Positions 48,267-56,706 of a stretch of 64,000 bases of DNA are shown piece by piece. Positions within the stretch are counted from its first letter, which is position 1, and each line of letters begins with the position of its first letter. Source of the stretch: Variovorax sp. OV700 (GTDB lineage Bacteria; Pseudomonadota; Gammaproteobacteria; Burkholderiales; Burkholderiaceae_C); contig NZ_FNDR01000006.1 in the NCBI RefSeq assembly GCF_900099805.1, positions 310,001-374,000 of the forward strand, in the 5' to 3' direction. Under the pieces are notes generated by a model. That model was not told where the DNA came from and did not search any database. It saw only the letters and a list, made by a program, of their open reading frames with translations. The position numbers were made by a program, and so were the translations under genes.

Positions 48267-48725
48267 GGTTGCTCCAGATTCAAGACACACAGGAGTTCAC
48301 CCCGGCGCATGCCGGCAATGAAATAAGCGGCTCGGGCCGCGGGGAGAAATTGCCGGCATTGCAAGCGCCGGCGTTTGAATGAGCGATCAGTGCCTTTTCG
48401 ATTTGCATCGATGCGGCACAACCCGCTGGACTGCTGCGATTTCTCCGTCGCAGTCAGTCGTATCAACTGTTAACAAACATCTAGTTTTGGTTACGAAGTG
48501 TAGACCAAAACTGATACTTTGGTACCAATCGAAACCGACAACTGTCCATTCGGAACAACAGTTCCGGTTACGACAACCGGAGCCGGCGGAAGCATGTTTT
48601 TCCCTCTGGAGCCCATGCGAGCGGACACGAAGCCCTCACACGGCGTTCGACGGATGCAATAGAAAAATGGGAAAAAAGCCCATGCCGGGCTCGGGGGTGG
48701 CGAGCCGAACGTCGTCCTGCCCGAA
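48267..48725 (-). promoter_or_regulatory. Palindrome-rich leader and promoter region of the DUF11 cluster
   Basis: 459 bp without a gene and lower in GC than its flanks. AGTTTTGGT (48483-48491) and ACCAAAACT (48504-48512) form a 9-bp inverted repeat. TTGGTACCAA (48519-48528) and TGTTAACA (48468-48475) are perfect palindromes. GGAAC/GTTCC (48552-48565) and CCGGTT/AACCGG (48564-48580) follow. GGTTACGA occurs twice (48489, 48566). I find no convincing -35/-10 pair, so a regulator-dependent promoter is likely. Confidence 0.55.
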
Positions 48726-49619
48726 TCAAGAAAGCTTGAAAATATTCAAGACGTAATCGACAAAGACCTTGATCTTTGGAGAATTGCGGCGGGACGGCAA
48801 GTAGACCAGATTGATTTCCTGCGGCTTCAATTTGATCGCCGGCAGCACGGAAACCAGAAATCCGCTGTCGATGTGTGGTTGGGCCATCGCCAGAGGGACC
48901 AGTCCTATACCTTTGGCGGCTATTGTCAATTTCAGGATCAATTCCAGATCGTCCGATTGGAATACGCTGCCCGCGCGCACCCGGTATATCTTGCCCGCGG
49001 TCGAAAGGCTGATTTCCTTTTTGCGCCCCTCGCCCTCGGTGACCAGAAATGCGTGCGACGCCAGATCGGGAACGCCCTCCAGGGCGGGATGCGCTGCCAG
49101 GTAGTCCGGGGCGGCGCACAGCACCATCGGCTCGTTCTTCAGATGGCGCGCCACCATCTCGTCGCAGCCCTCCCGTCCGCGCCGGATGGCCACATCGGCC
49201 TCGTCGCGATACAGATCGGCCCTGTCATTGCCCGTTTCGACCACGACCTCGAGCTGCGGATAGGCCGCCATGAAATCAGGCAGATGCGCCCCGAGCAGCT
49301 CCCTGCCGTAGTAGTGAGGAACCGCCACGCGCAGCCGCCCGCCCACCGTACCGCTGCCGGAGGACAGGTTCAGCATGACGTCATCGAGGATGGTCAGCAC
49401 ATGCTGGGCCGCGACCAGAAACTCCCGGCCCTCCTCCGTGAGCGCGAAGCGCGTGGAGCCGCGATGCAGAAGCTGGTGTCCGACCGTCGCCTCCAGCCGC
49501 TGGAGCTGGCGCGATGCGGACGCCTTGGGCACGTTCAGCACATCGGCTGCCGGAGTCAGTCCTCCGAGCTGGGCGGCTTTGGTGAAAAGCCGGACGTCCG
49601 ACAAAGAAAAATCCTTCAT
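48726..49619 (-). CDS. LysR-family transcriptional regulator
   Basis: 297 residues. The helix-turn-helix is DVRLFTKAAQLGGLTPAADVLNVPKASASRQLQRLEATVGHQLLHRGSTRFALTEEGREF split across residues 6-65, followed by a LysR substrate-binding domain (GRLRVAVPHYYGRELLGAHLPDFMAAYPQLEVVV). ATG 49619 with GGAAG upstream is preferred to TTG 49634. It lies upstream of and in the same direction as the DUF11 cluster, and a TTGGTTA half-site occurs in both promoter regions. This makes it the candidate regulator. The inducer is unknown. Confidence 0.92.
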   Translation of the reverse strand: MKDFSLSDVRLFTKAAQLGGLTPAADVLNVPKASASRQLQRLEATVGHQLLHRGSTRFALTEEGREFLVAAQHVLTILDDVMLNLSSGSGTVGGRLRVAVPHYYGRELLGAHLPDFMAAYPQLEVVVETGNDRADLYRDEADVAIRRGREGCDEMVARHLKNEPMVLCAAPDYLAAHPALEGVPDLASHAFLVTEGEGRKKEISLSTAGKIYRVRAGSVFQSDDLELILKLTIAAKGIGLVPLAMAQPHIDSGFLVSVLPAIKLKPQEINLVYLPSRRNSPKIKVFVDYVLNIFKLS

Positions 49620-49985
49620 TTCAACTTCCGGCAACCCTGTTTGTTTTCTTCATGAACGCTCGTATCGGCGTTTTGTGCGGCCACGCCGCTTCGCAAATGA
49701 AAGCCCCTTACGCAATTGGCGCAGTGGCCTTAAGTAACATTTTCGAACGATAAAACAAGATTGGTTAACTTTTGCAACACAGTTTCACCGATCCGGGAAT
49801 AGTTCACTATTCAGCAGCAATTGTGTAAATCGCGCTTGCAGAAACGTTGGTGCTTGAGGCTCAAAAACGACCGCAACGGCTGGACGGTCCGTGCGCCCGC
49901 CCCCAAACCCCTGCCGCCGACTGCGACAATCCACTTGGGCGAAAATTCGTCAAATGATTCAATGAATTAGACCTTTCTTATTCAT
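49620..49985. promoter_or_regulatory. Divergent LysR/GntR intergenic region
   Basis: 366 bp, AT-richer than the genome. It has an inverted repeat at 49797-49812 and TTGGTTAAC at 49761-49769, which matches TTGGTTA in the DUF11 promoter region. No ORF or RNA gene is evident. Confidence 0.5.
49797..49812. promoter_or_regulatory. Inverted repeat GAATAGT-TC-ACTATTC
   Basis: Perfect 7-bp arms with a 2-nt centre, midway between the divergent LysR and GntR starts. A likely operator for one of them. Confidence 0.5.
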
Positions 49986-50675
49986 ATGCTCCTCCAAGCT
50001 CCCCGCACCTCCCTGGCCGACAGCGCCGCCAACAGCATCCGCGCCGAGATCGCGGCCGGCCGGTGGACGATCGGTTCGCGCATTCCCATCGAACCGCAAC
50101 TGGCCCTGCTGCTCGGCGTGAGCCGCGGCACCGTGCGCGAAGCGGTCAAGACGCTGGTCTCGCGCGGCCTGCTCGAGGTGCGGCAGGGCTCCGGCACCTA
50201 TGTGCGCTCCGGCTTCGACCCGTCGCTCAGCTTGCAGAAGATGCGGCGCGCGAGCCTCAGAGACCAGTTCGAGGTTCGGCGCGCGCTCGAGGTCGAGGCC
50301 GCGCGGCTGGCCGCGCTGCGCCATACCGCCAAGGATCTGCGCAACCTGAAAACCCTGCTCGAAAAGCGCGGCGTGCCGGACGCAAAGGACGGTGGCGCGA
50401 GCTTCATAGAGCGTGACCTGGCCTTTCACCTGGCCATCGTCGACATCTCCGGCAACCTCGCGCTGGCCGAAACCTGCCGCTTCATCGCCGGCTACATCAA
50501 GGAAACCATCGCAAGCACGATGGACGCCGGCCTGCCGGAACCCGACACGGCTGTGCACACCGCCATCGTCGAAGCCATTGCAAGCCGCGACCCTGACCGC
50601 GCCGCGGAGGCGGTGCGTGCCTTCATGTCGCCCATGATCGACGCCCTCGCGCAGGACGCGGAGGCCGCCCGATGA
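49986..50675 (+). CDS. GntR-family regulator, FadR (FCD) subfamily
   Basis: 229 residues. The winged helix is IRAEIAAGRWTIGSRIPIEPQLALLLGVSRGTVREAVKTLVSRGLLEVRQGSGTYV over residues 18-75 in segments. The helical FCD ligand domain includes LRDQFEVRRALEVEAARLAAL, ERDLAFHLAIVDISGN and DTAVHTAIVEAIASRD, with His residues for metal or acid binding. FCD regulators sense organic acids. Its stop overlaps the start of the MFS transporter gene (ATGA), so the two are coupled and it probably controls that transporter. Confidence 0.93.
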   Translation: MLLQAPRTSLADSAANSIRAEIAAGRWTIGSRIPIEPQLALLLGVSRGTVREAVKTLVSRGLLEVRQGSGTYVRSGFDPSLSLQKMRRASLRDQFEVRRALEVEAARLAALRHTAKDLRNLKTLLEKRGVPDAKDGGASFIERDLAFHLAIVDISGNLALAETCRFIAGYIKETIASTMDAGLPEPDTAVHTAIVEAIASRDPDRAAEAVRAFMSPMIDALAQDAEAAR

Positions 50676-51952
50676 GCGCAGTGCCGTTCAGGGCGGGCCA
50701 CACGGCCGACGAACTGCTGATCGACGCCGAGGCCGACAGCATGCCCGCGCCGCGCGCCACGCCGGCGGGCAGCCTGGGCCGGCGCATCCTGCTGGGCGCG
50801 AGCGTGGTGCTGATCGCCTTCAACCTGCGGCCGGTGTTCGCCAGCCTGTCGGTGGTGCTGCCCGAGATCATTGCGGCCACCGGTCTCTCCGCCACCGCCG
50901 CGAGCCTCTTGACCACGCTGCCCATCGTCTGCCTGGGTGTGTTCGCGCCGCTGGCGCCGGGCCTTGGCCGTCGCTTCGGCACCGAGCGCACGCTGCTCGC
51001 CTGCATGGTGCTGATCCTGGTGGGCACGCTGCTGCGGGGCACCGGCAGCATCCCGCTGCTGTTCCTGGCCTCTGCCATCGCGGGCAGCGGCATCGCGGTT
51101 TCGAACGTGCTGCTCTCCGGCCTCGTGAAGCGCGACTTCCCCGGACAGGCGGCGCTGATGATGGGCCTCTACACCATGGCAGTGTGCGGCGGTGCGGCCA
51201 GCGCCGCGGGCGTCACCGTGCCGATCCAGCATGCGCTCGGCGGAAGCTGGACCTACGCGCTTGCCATGTGGGCGGCGCCAGCCTTGCTGGTCACGCTGAT
51301 CTGGGCCCCGCAAGCCCTGCCGCTGAAGCCGGTGCCCAGCGAATCGGGCTTCACCGTGCGCGGCTTGTGGCGCGACCGGCTGGCATGGCAGGTCACGTTC
51401 TTCATGGGACTCCAATCGGCCCTTGCGTACATCGTGATGGGTTGGCTTGCACCCATCCTGCGCGAACGCGGGCTCGGCAGCGAGACTGCGGGCTACGTGG
51501 TGTCGCTGTCGGTCATGACGCAGGTGGTGACCTGCCTCGTGGTGCCGGCCGTGGCAGTGAAGCTGCGCAACCAGCGCGGTCTGGCGGTGGTGCTGGCCGC
51601 GCTCACCGTGGCCGCGATGCTGGCCATGCTGTTCGCGCCGCTTGGCGGCGTGTGGTTGTGGGCCGTGCTGCTGGGCATTGCGCAGGGCGGCACCTTTGCG
51701 CTGGCGCTCACGATGATCGTGCTGCGCTCGCCCGATTCGCACGTGGCTGCGCACCTCTCGGGCATGGCTCAGGGTGTTGGTTATGTCGTCGCGGCGTTCG
51801 GGCCTTTGTTGGCCGGCCTGCTGCATGGATGGACCGGCAGCTTCCGCGCATCCTCATGGCTTTTCCTCGGGCTGGGCATTGCACTGGTGACGGCGGGCAT
51901 CGGCGCAGGGCGCACCATGCACGTGGGAGCGATCACGGTTCCGCAGCGCTGA
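50672..51952 (+). CDS. CynX/NimT-family MFS transporter
   Basis: 426 residues with twelve predicted helices. After a 35-residue cytoplasmic lead come LLGASVVLIAFNLRPVFASLSVVLPEI, the loop motif PGLGRRFGTERTLL and SGLVKRDFPGQAALMMGLYTMAVCGGAA. The N-terminal NLRP motif is typical of CynX/NimT transporters (cyanate, 2-nitroimidazole). The cyanase gene is 3 kb away on the other strand, but the physical partner is the GntR gene, with a 4-bp overlap. Substrate unknown. Confidence 0.9.
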   Translation: MSAVPFRAGHTADELLIDAEADSMPAPRATPAGSLGRRILLGASVVLIAFNLRPVFASLSVVLPEIIAATGLSATAASLLTTLPIVCLGVFAPLAPGLGRRFGTERTLLACMVLILVGTLLRGTGSIPLLFLASAIAGSGIAVSNVLLSGLVKRDFPGQAALMMGLYTMAVCGGAASAAGVTVPIQHALGGSWTYALAMWAAPALLVTLIWAPQALPLKPVPSESGFTVRGLWRDRLAWQVTFFMGLQSALAYIVMGWLAPILRERGLGSETAGYVVSLSVMTQVVTCLVVPAVAVKLRNQRGLAVVLAALTVAAMLAMLFAPLGGVWLWAVLLGIAQGGTFALALTMIVLRSPDSHVAAHLSGMAQGVGYVVAAFGPLLAGLLHGWTGSFRASSWLFLGLGIALVTAGIGAGRTMHVGAITVPQR

Positions 51953-51975
51953 CGACGAGAAAGGCGGCCGCACCG

Positions 51976-52776
51976 CTACTGCGGTCCGCCGCAGAACCCC
52001 GCGCGTTCGGTGGTCCTGGCGGCAAAGTGCAGGCGCGTGGTGGTCGCGGCGCTCGGGGGCGTGTGCGCCGGCCAGTCGCTTTGCAGCCACGTGAATTGCC
52101 AGTTGTAGGGCTCGCCCGGCCGGACGGGTTCGCCATAGGCGATGCGCAGACTGCCGCTGCTCTCGTCGTGGCAATGCTTCGACTGCTTGTATTCCTTCTC
52201 GCTGAAGCAGGCTCGGACCATCTTCGAGCAGGAAAAGGGAATGTCGTCGTACGCGGCCTTGCTCTCGTCGAGCGGAACGAAGTCGGCCTTGGTGAACGAA
52301 GCGCCGCCGCCCGAATACATCTCGGACACCGTCTGGAGCACGGCGACGGCCCATTGCCCCTCGGCCAGCGGGTAGAGGGCCGGAGCGAGCGAAACACGCG
52401 CCTCGGGCGTGCCGCTCCCTTCTTTCTTCAACGCGGCGGCATAGCTGCTGAAGTCATGCAGGCGCGCGAGCTGCCAGGTTCTCGAATCTGCGCCGCGCTT
52501 GATGCGCAACATCGCCATGGCCAGCGGCTCGTCAGATAACACCGCGTAGTCGCCTGCAGCTGCGCCACGCGGCCGATACAACCCGAGGGACTGTGGATTG
52601 CAAGGCTGCGGCAGCAGCGCACACAGACGTGGGCGCCATTCAGGATCGACGGACTCCGGCTTCTTGACCGCGTCGAACGGCTGCGCGGCGGGTGCGGCAA
52701 TGACCTGGCCGGCCAGCAGCAGCAGCAAAGCGAGCATCGAGGCAGCAGGGCAAAGGGCTGGTGACGGCTTTTTCAT
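51976..52776 (-). CDS. Exported hypothetical protein
   Basis: 266 residues. ATG 52776 starts MKKPSPALCPAASMLALLLLLAGQVIAAPA, a clear signal peptide. The mature part has about eight Cys, suggesting disulfides (RLCALLPQPCNPQS, FSCSKMVRACFSEKEYKQSKHCHD, AGFCGGPQ). No family recognised. It converges on the MFS gene and is divergent from the FMN reductase gene. Confidence 0.75.
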   Translation of the reverse strand: MKKPSPALCPAASMLALLLLLAGQVIAAPAAQPFDAVKKPESVDPEWRPRLCALLPQPCNPQSLGLYRPRGAAAGDYAVLSDEPLAMAMLRIKRGADSRTWQLARLHDFSSYAAALKKEGSGTPEARVSLAPALYPLAEGQWAVAVLQTVSEMYSGGGASFTKADFVPLDESKAAYDDIPFSCSKMVRACFSEKEYKQSKHCHDESSGSLRIAYGEPVRPGEPYNWQFTWLQSDWPAHTPPSAATTTRLHFAARTTERAGFCGGPQ

Positions 52777-52894
52777 GGACGGGAATGGTAGCCAGACTGC
52801 TGCAAGAAGTTGCGACCAAATTGCCGAATGAGCGATGGCCTCGATGTTGTAGCCTTCGCAACGTGGCCGCCCCGGCCTCTCGAACGGAGCGAAG

Positions 52895-53485
52895 ATGGCT
52901 GACAAGATCCTGGTGTTCTATGGCTCGTATCGATCGGATCGCATGGGCATTCGCCTGGCGGACTACGTGGTGGCCGGCCTCAACGCGCGCGGCGCCGAAG
53001 CCGAACTGATCGACGCCCAGGCCGTCGGCCTGCCGATGCTCGACCGCATGTACAAGGAGTATCCCCAGGGTGCCGCGCCCGCGGCGATGGAAGCGCTGGC
53101 GCAGAAGATACGCGGCGCCGACGCCTTCGTCTTCGTGACCGGCGAATACAACTGGGGCCCGCAGCCCGGCTTGAAGAACCTCACCGACCACTTCCTCGAG
53201 GAATGGTTCTGGCGTCCCGCCGCCGTCGCCAGCTATTCGGCGGGGCGTTTCTCCGGTGTGCGCTCGGGCACCTTGTGGCATTCGATCCTGTCCGAGATGG
53301 GAATGGTCGTCATCTCGAGCACGCTGGCCGTCGGCCCCATTTCGCAGACGCTGGATGCGGGCGGCAAGCCCACGGGTGGTCCGGGCGAATCGCTCGAGCG
53401 CTCGTTCGGGCGCTTCGCCGACGACCTGGCGTGGTGGACCGAGGCCGCGCGCACGCAGCGGGCGCAGAAGGCACCGCCCTATTGA
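52895..53485 (+). CDS. NAD(P)H-dependent FMN reductase
   Basis: 196 residues with a flavodoxin-like fold. The phosphate loop is VFYGSYRSDRMGIRLADYVV, and the second flavin loop is FVFVTGEYNWGPQPGLKNLTDHF. These match the NADPH-dependent FMN reductase family (PF03358), which reduces quinones, azo compounds or chromate. It is monocistronic, with a 27-bp gap to the convergent DUF4329 gene. Confidence 0.9.
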   Translation: MADKILVFYGSYRSDRMGIRLADYVVAGLNARGAEAELIDAQAVGLPMLDRMYKEYPQGAAPAAMEALAQKIRGADAFVFVTGEYNWGPQPGLKNLTDHFLEEWFWRPAAVASYSAGRFSGVRSGTLWHSILSEMGMVVISSTLAVGPISQTLDAGGKPTGGPGESLERSFGRFADDLAWWTEAARTQRAQKAPPY

Positions 53486-53512
53486 CCGGCGGCAGTGGGT
53501 TTTCCGTTGCGG

Positions 53513-54031
53513 CTACGTGGCGTTCAGCCGTGCACGCGTCCTCGATCTGGGCGTGACCTTGGGCGGATCGCGCAGGATTATTTCATCCCGGCAGTTCTTA
53601 AGCCTCGGCCCCGCGACCGCGGTCTTCTTCGTCCTGTGGTCGTATTTGAGGAACAGGCCCGACACGCTGCCGACATAGGCATCGATTCCGAAATCGTCCG
53701 CCACGCCCCGGTCTTCCGGTGAGAACTTGTTGGGCTCCATCTTGAAGCCGGCGCCTTTGATCGCGGGGTGCGTGTGGTAGTAAGCCACGGCGCTGGTGCC
53801 TTCGGGGCAGCCCTTGTTGCCACCGCGGTGGCCCACGTCGACGGTGTTGGTGTCTCCCTCGCGTGGGGGCATGGCGAAGTATTTGGTGCCCCACTGGCAA
53901 ATCATGCCGCCGAACTCCTTGCGCCGTTCGATGGACTCGATGAGCACGGCTTCGAGCGCCGCGCGCGCGGCTCCGGTCGGCGTGTCGAAGAGTTGGATCT
54001 CGAAAGGGAATGGGGGCGGTGCGGTATCCAT
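53513..54031 (-). CDS. Free-standing DUF4329 protein with JAB/JAMM-like metal motif
   Basis: 172 residues. The central segment AVAYYHTHPAIKGAGFKMEP then FSPEDRGVADDFGIDAYVGS and FLKYDHRTKK matches DUF4329, usually found at the C-terminus of Rhs/polymorphic-toxin proteins. HTHP followed by SPED recalls the HxHP-SxxD zinc site of JAB/JAMM peptidases, but with a longer gap. No Rhs part is attached and no signal peptide is seen, so it may be a moved effector domain or a housekeeping relative. The upstream start is ATG 54031. A basic tail RSRTRARL ends it. Confidence 0.75.
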   Translation of the reverse strand: MDTAPPPFPFEIQLFDTPTGAARAALEAVLIESIERRKEFGGMICQWGTKYFAMPPREGDTNTVDVGHRGGNKGCPEGTSAVAYYHTHPAIKGAGFKMEPNKFSPEDRGVADDFGIDAYVGSVSGLFLKYDHRTKKTAVAGPRLKNCRDEIILRDPPKVTPRSRTRARLNAT

Positions 54032-54241
54032 GCCCGGAGTGTCGCGGCTGCGCGCGCACGCGGCCATCTGCCAGAAAGCGTATGACACCCGGCCGGCCGC
54101 GGCGGGCACCACCTCTGCAGGATCAGGCAAGAACCTTGCTCGATCCGGATAACACCTGAAGCACCATCCGCGCGAGACTTGTCTCCATGCCCGGCGCTGC
54201 GTTGCGCCATGGTTCACACCAACCCGCACGAGGAGTTTCTC

Positions 54242-54991
54242 ATGAGCGCAATCCAGGAAAAAGTCGTTCTCATCACGGGCGCAAGCGGTGGCATCGGCGA
54301 GGCGGCCGCGCGGCTCTTGGCACGTCGCGGCGCCAAGGTGGTGCTCGGCGCGCGCCGCACGGAGCGGCTCGAGGCACTGGCCCACGACATCACGGCCGCC
54401 GGCGGAACGGCGAGCTTCCAGCGGCTCGACGTCACCTATCGGCCCGACGTGGAGGCGTTTGCCGAGTTCGCACTCGAGACGCACGACCGCATCGACGTGC
54501 TGGTGAACGCCGCGGGCGTCATGCCGCTCTCGCCGCTGTGGACGCGCAAGGTCGACGAGTGGGAACTGATGATCGACGTGAACCTGCGCGGCGTGCTGCT
54601 GGGCATTGCGGCGGTGCTGCCGACGATGCAGGAGCAGGGCTGGGGCCACATCGTCAATGTGGCGCCGGTGCCCGCGCATGGCGTGTCGCCGAATTCAGCC
54701 GTCTATTGCGGCACGCAGTACGCGGTCGACGCCATTTCGGAAGGGCTGCGCCAGGAGCATGCGGGCCGGGTGCGCGTGACCGTGGTGCGCCCCGATGTGA
54801 GCGAGGCAGACCGCACGCTGGCCGATCGCATCGCGGCCTGCAGCTCGTTCGAGCGCATGGTCACGCGGCGGCGCATCGCGGTGCCGGTGGAGGCCGTGGC
54901 CCGCTCGATTGCGGGCGCCATCGAAGGCAGCAGCATCTCGGCACCGCGGCGCACGGCATGGCGCCCGCGGCCGGCGGAGCACGCGTTCTGA
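54242..54991 (+). CDS. Short-chain dehydrogenase/reductase with degenerate active site
   Basis: 249 residues. The Rossmann NAD(P) motif is VLITGASGGIGEAAARLLARRG, with basic ARR after the second strand favouring NADP. VNAAGVMPLSPL and the structural Asn in MIDVNLRG are normal. The catalytic Tyr is in YCGTQYAVD, but the YxxxK lysine is Gln, and the usual Ser strand reads VNVAPVPAHG with no Ser. DNA at 54661-54725 shows a clean frame, so these are true changes. It may bind cofactor without oxidoreductase activity. Confidence 0.88.
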   Translation: MSAIQEKVVLITGASGGIGEAAARLLARRGAKVVLGARRTERLEALAHDITAAGGTASFQRLDVTYRPDVEAFAEFALETHDRIDVLVNAAGVMPLSPLWTRKVDEWELMIDVNLRGVLLGIAAVLPTMQEQGWGHIVNVAPVPAHGVSPNSAVYCGTQYAVDAISEGLRQEHAGRVRVTVVRPDVSEADRTLADRIAACSSFERMVTRRRIAVPVEAVARSIAGAIEGSSISAPRRTAWRPRPAEHAF

Positions 54992-55018
54992 GGGGCCGCG
55001 CCGCGTCATTAGGTCTTA

Positions 55019-55462
55019 TCAGTAGGTCTTGTAAGGCAGGAACTTGCCCGAGAGCACCACGTTGACGCGGTCGCCCTTGGGGTCGGCCTGGCGCTGGATG
55101 TCCATGCTGAAATCGATGGCGCTCATGATGCCGTCGCCGAATTCTTCGTGGATCAATTCCTTGATGGTGGTGCCATACACGCTCACCACCTCGTACCAGC
55201 GGTAGATGAGCGGATCAGTCGGCACGGGCGTTGGCAGCGAACCCTTGTAGGGCACCACCTGGAGCCACTTCTGCTCTTCGACGGTGAGGCCGAAGATCTT
55301 GCCGATGATCTTGGCCTGCTTGTCGTCGAGCGTCATCTGGCCGAGGCATGCGGCGGTGGTCCACTCTTTCGAGAGGCCAACCTTCCTGGCCACGTCGGCC
55401 CACTGGATGCCCTTGGACACCTTCACGGTGATGATCTTCTCGGTAACGTCGTTGCGGTTCAT
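55019..55462 (-). CDS. cynS: Cyanase (cyanate hydratase)
   Basis: 147 residues. Converts cyanate and bicarbonate to ammonia and CO2. The active-site residues R88, E91 (YRWYEVVSVYG) and S114 (GIMSAIDFS) match E. coli R96/E99/S122 with a constant offset of 8. An N-terminal helix-turn-helix-like bundle precedes a C-terminal dimer domain ending VNVVLSGKFLPYKTY. No cynT carbonic anhydrase or cynR lies beside it, so it is a lone gene. Confidence 0.97.
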   Translation of the reverse strand: MNRNDVTEKIITVKVSKGIQWADVARKVGLSKEWTTAACLGQMTLDDKQAKIIGKIFGLTVEEQKWLQVVPYKGSLPTPVPTDPLIYRWYEVVSVYGTTIKELIHEEFGDGIMSAIDFSMDIQRQADPKGDRVNVVLSGKFLPYKTY

Positions 55463-55564
55463 GCGGGTTGGCTCCTGATTCGAATCGGATGGGTGAAGTA
55501 GGAGCAAGCAAGCAACAAATGTTCCTGATGCGTTGCTCCCTCTCCCAGAGGGAGAGGACCCTCG

Positions 55565-55987
55565 TCAGCGCTCCCAGCGGAACTTACGCTCCGACTCCTG
55601 GATGGGCTGGTCGTTGATGCTCGCAAAGCGCCTTTGCATCAACCCGTTCTCGGCGAATTCCCAGTTCTCGTTGCCATGGCTTCGAAACCACTGTCCGGCT
55701 GCGTCGTGCCATTCGTATTCGAAGCGCACCGCGATGCGGTTGTCCATGAAGGCCCAGAGCTGCTTCCTCAGGCGATAGTCGTGCTCGCGCTCCCACTTGC
55801 GGGCGAGGAATTCGACCACCTGCTCCCGGCCGTTGACGAAGTCGGCGCGGTTGCGCCACTCGGTATCGGGCGTGTAGGCCAGGCTCACGCGAACCGGGTC
55901 GCGCGTGTTCCAGGCGTCTTCGGCGGCTTGGACTTTCTTCGTGGCGCTTTCGAGGGTGAAGGGAGGCAGCGGCGGGCGGGATTCCAT
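55565..55987 (-). CDS. DUF1348 (NTF2/SnoaL-like) protein
   Basis: 140 residues: [60 protein letters not shown] and [22 protein letters not shown], the DUF1348/YbhE-like NTF2 fold. These small cytoplasmic proteins are of uncertain role. It is divergent from a TetR gene, with a perfect 18-bp palindrome between them, so it is the likely target of that repressor. Confidence 0.9.
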   Translation of the reverse strand: MESRPPLPPFTLESATKKVQAAEDAWNTRDPVRVSLAYTPDTEWRNRADFVNGREQVVEFLARKWEREHDYRLRKQLWAFMDNRIAVRFEYEWHDAAGQWFRSHGNENWEFAENGLMQRRFASINDQPIQESERKFRWER

Positions 55988-56048
55988 GAGCGTCTTTCGT
56001 TGAAGCGGAGTGGATGAAGGAGGGGTTCTAGCCCGCAATTTGCCACAC

Positions 56049-56066
56049 GTAGACAGATCTGTCTAC
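56049..56066. promoter_or_regulatory. TetR operator, perfect palindrome GTAGACAGATCTGTCTAC
   Basis: An 18-bp perfect palindrome in the 96-bp gap between the divergent DUF1348 and tetR genes. It covers the -35 candidate TAGACA of the tetR promoter, so binding would shut it off. Confidence 0.85.
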
Positions 56067-56077
56067 ATGCCTACAAT
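56050..56077 (+). promoter_or_regulatory. tetR promoter, likely leaderless
   Basis: TAGACA (56050-56055), 16-bp spacer, TACAAT (56072-56077). Transcription would begin about position 84, the A of the start codon, giving a leaderless mRNA. The palindromic operator overlaps the -35. Confidence 0.6.
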
Positions 56078-56083
56078 AGCGCC

Positions 56084-56686
56084 ATGGACATCTCCGCACT
56101 GCCCGCAGGCGAGCGCATCCTGCACACGGCGCACGACCTCTTCTATGCCGACGGCATCCGCGCCACCGGCATCGACCGCGTCATTGCCGAATCGGGCGTG
56201 ACCAAGGTCACCTTCTACCGGCACTTCCCGTCGAAGGACGACCTGGTGCGCGAATTTCTCGACCACCGCCACGCGCGGTGGATGGCCTGGTTCGTCGACG
56301 CACTGGGACGCCGCGGCGCGCACGAGCGCATCGGCGATGCCGGGGCCCTGCTTCTGCTCGCCGACGTGATGGCCGAATGGTTCGCCGACCCGGTGTTTCG
56401 CGGCTGCGCCTTCATCAACTCGGTGGCCGAGGTGGGCGGCAGCGTCGAAGGCGCAGCGAAGCGTGCGCGCGAACACAAGCGCGAGATGGTGGAAGTCATC
56501 GCAGGCCTTTTGCCCGCGAATTCACCCTCGCGCATGGCGCTTGCACAGGCCGCCGCGCTCGGCGTGGACGGCGCCATCGTCAAGGCGCAGATGGGCGACG
56601 CGGCCCTGGCGCGCGAAGCCATCGACGACTTGCGGCGCCTTCTCCAGGCGCTGGCGGCCGCGTCGGACCCCGCAGCGCCCCGATAA
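56084..56686 (+). CDS. TetR-family transcriptional repressor
   Basis: 200 residues. The N-terminal helix-turn-helix is ILHTAHDLFYADGIRATGIDRVIAESGVTKVTFYRHFPSKDDLV, and the helical ligand domain follows. It almost certainly binds the palindrome just upstream, controlling itself and the divergent DUF1348 gene. The ATG 56084 lies at the predicted transcription start. The LysR gene starts 20 bp after its stop. Confidence 0.94.
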   Translation: MDISALPAGERILHTAHDLFYADGIRATGIDRVIAESGVTKVTFYRHFPSKDDLVREFLDHRHARWMAWFVDALGRRGAHERIGDAGALLLLADVMAEWFADPVFRGCAFINSVAEVGGSVEGAAKRAREHKREMVEVIAGLLPANSPSRMALAQAAALGVDGAIVKAQMGDAALAREAIDDLRRLLQALAAASDPAAPR

Positions 56687-56706
56687 GATCCAGCCCGGAA
56701 CGACAC

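Noticed and set aside
50672..55462. cynX-cynS operon
   Set aside because: The CynX-like transporter is coupled to a GntR gene and is 3 kb from cynS on the opposite strand.
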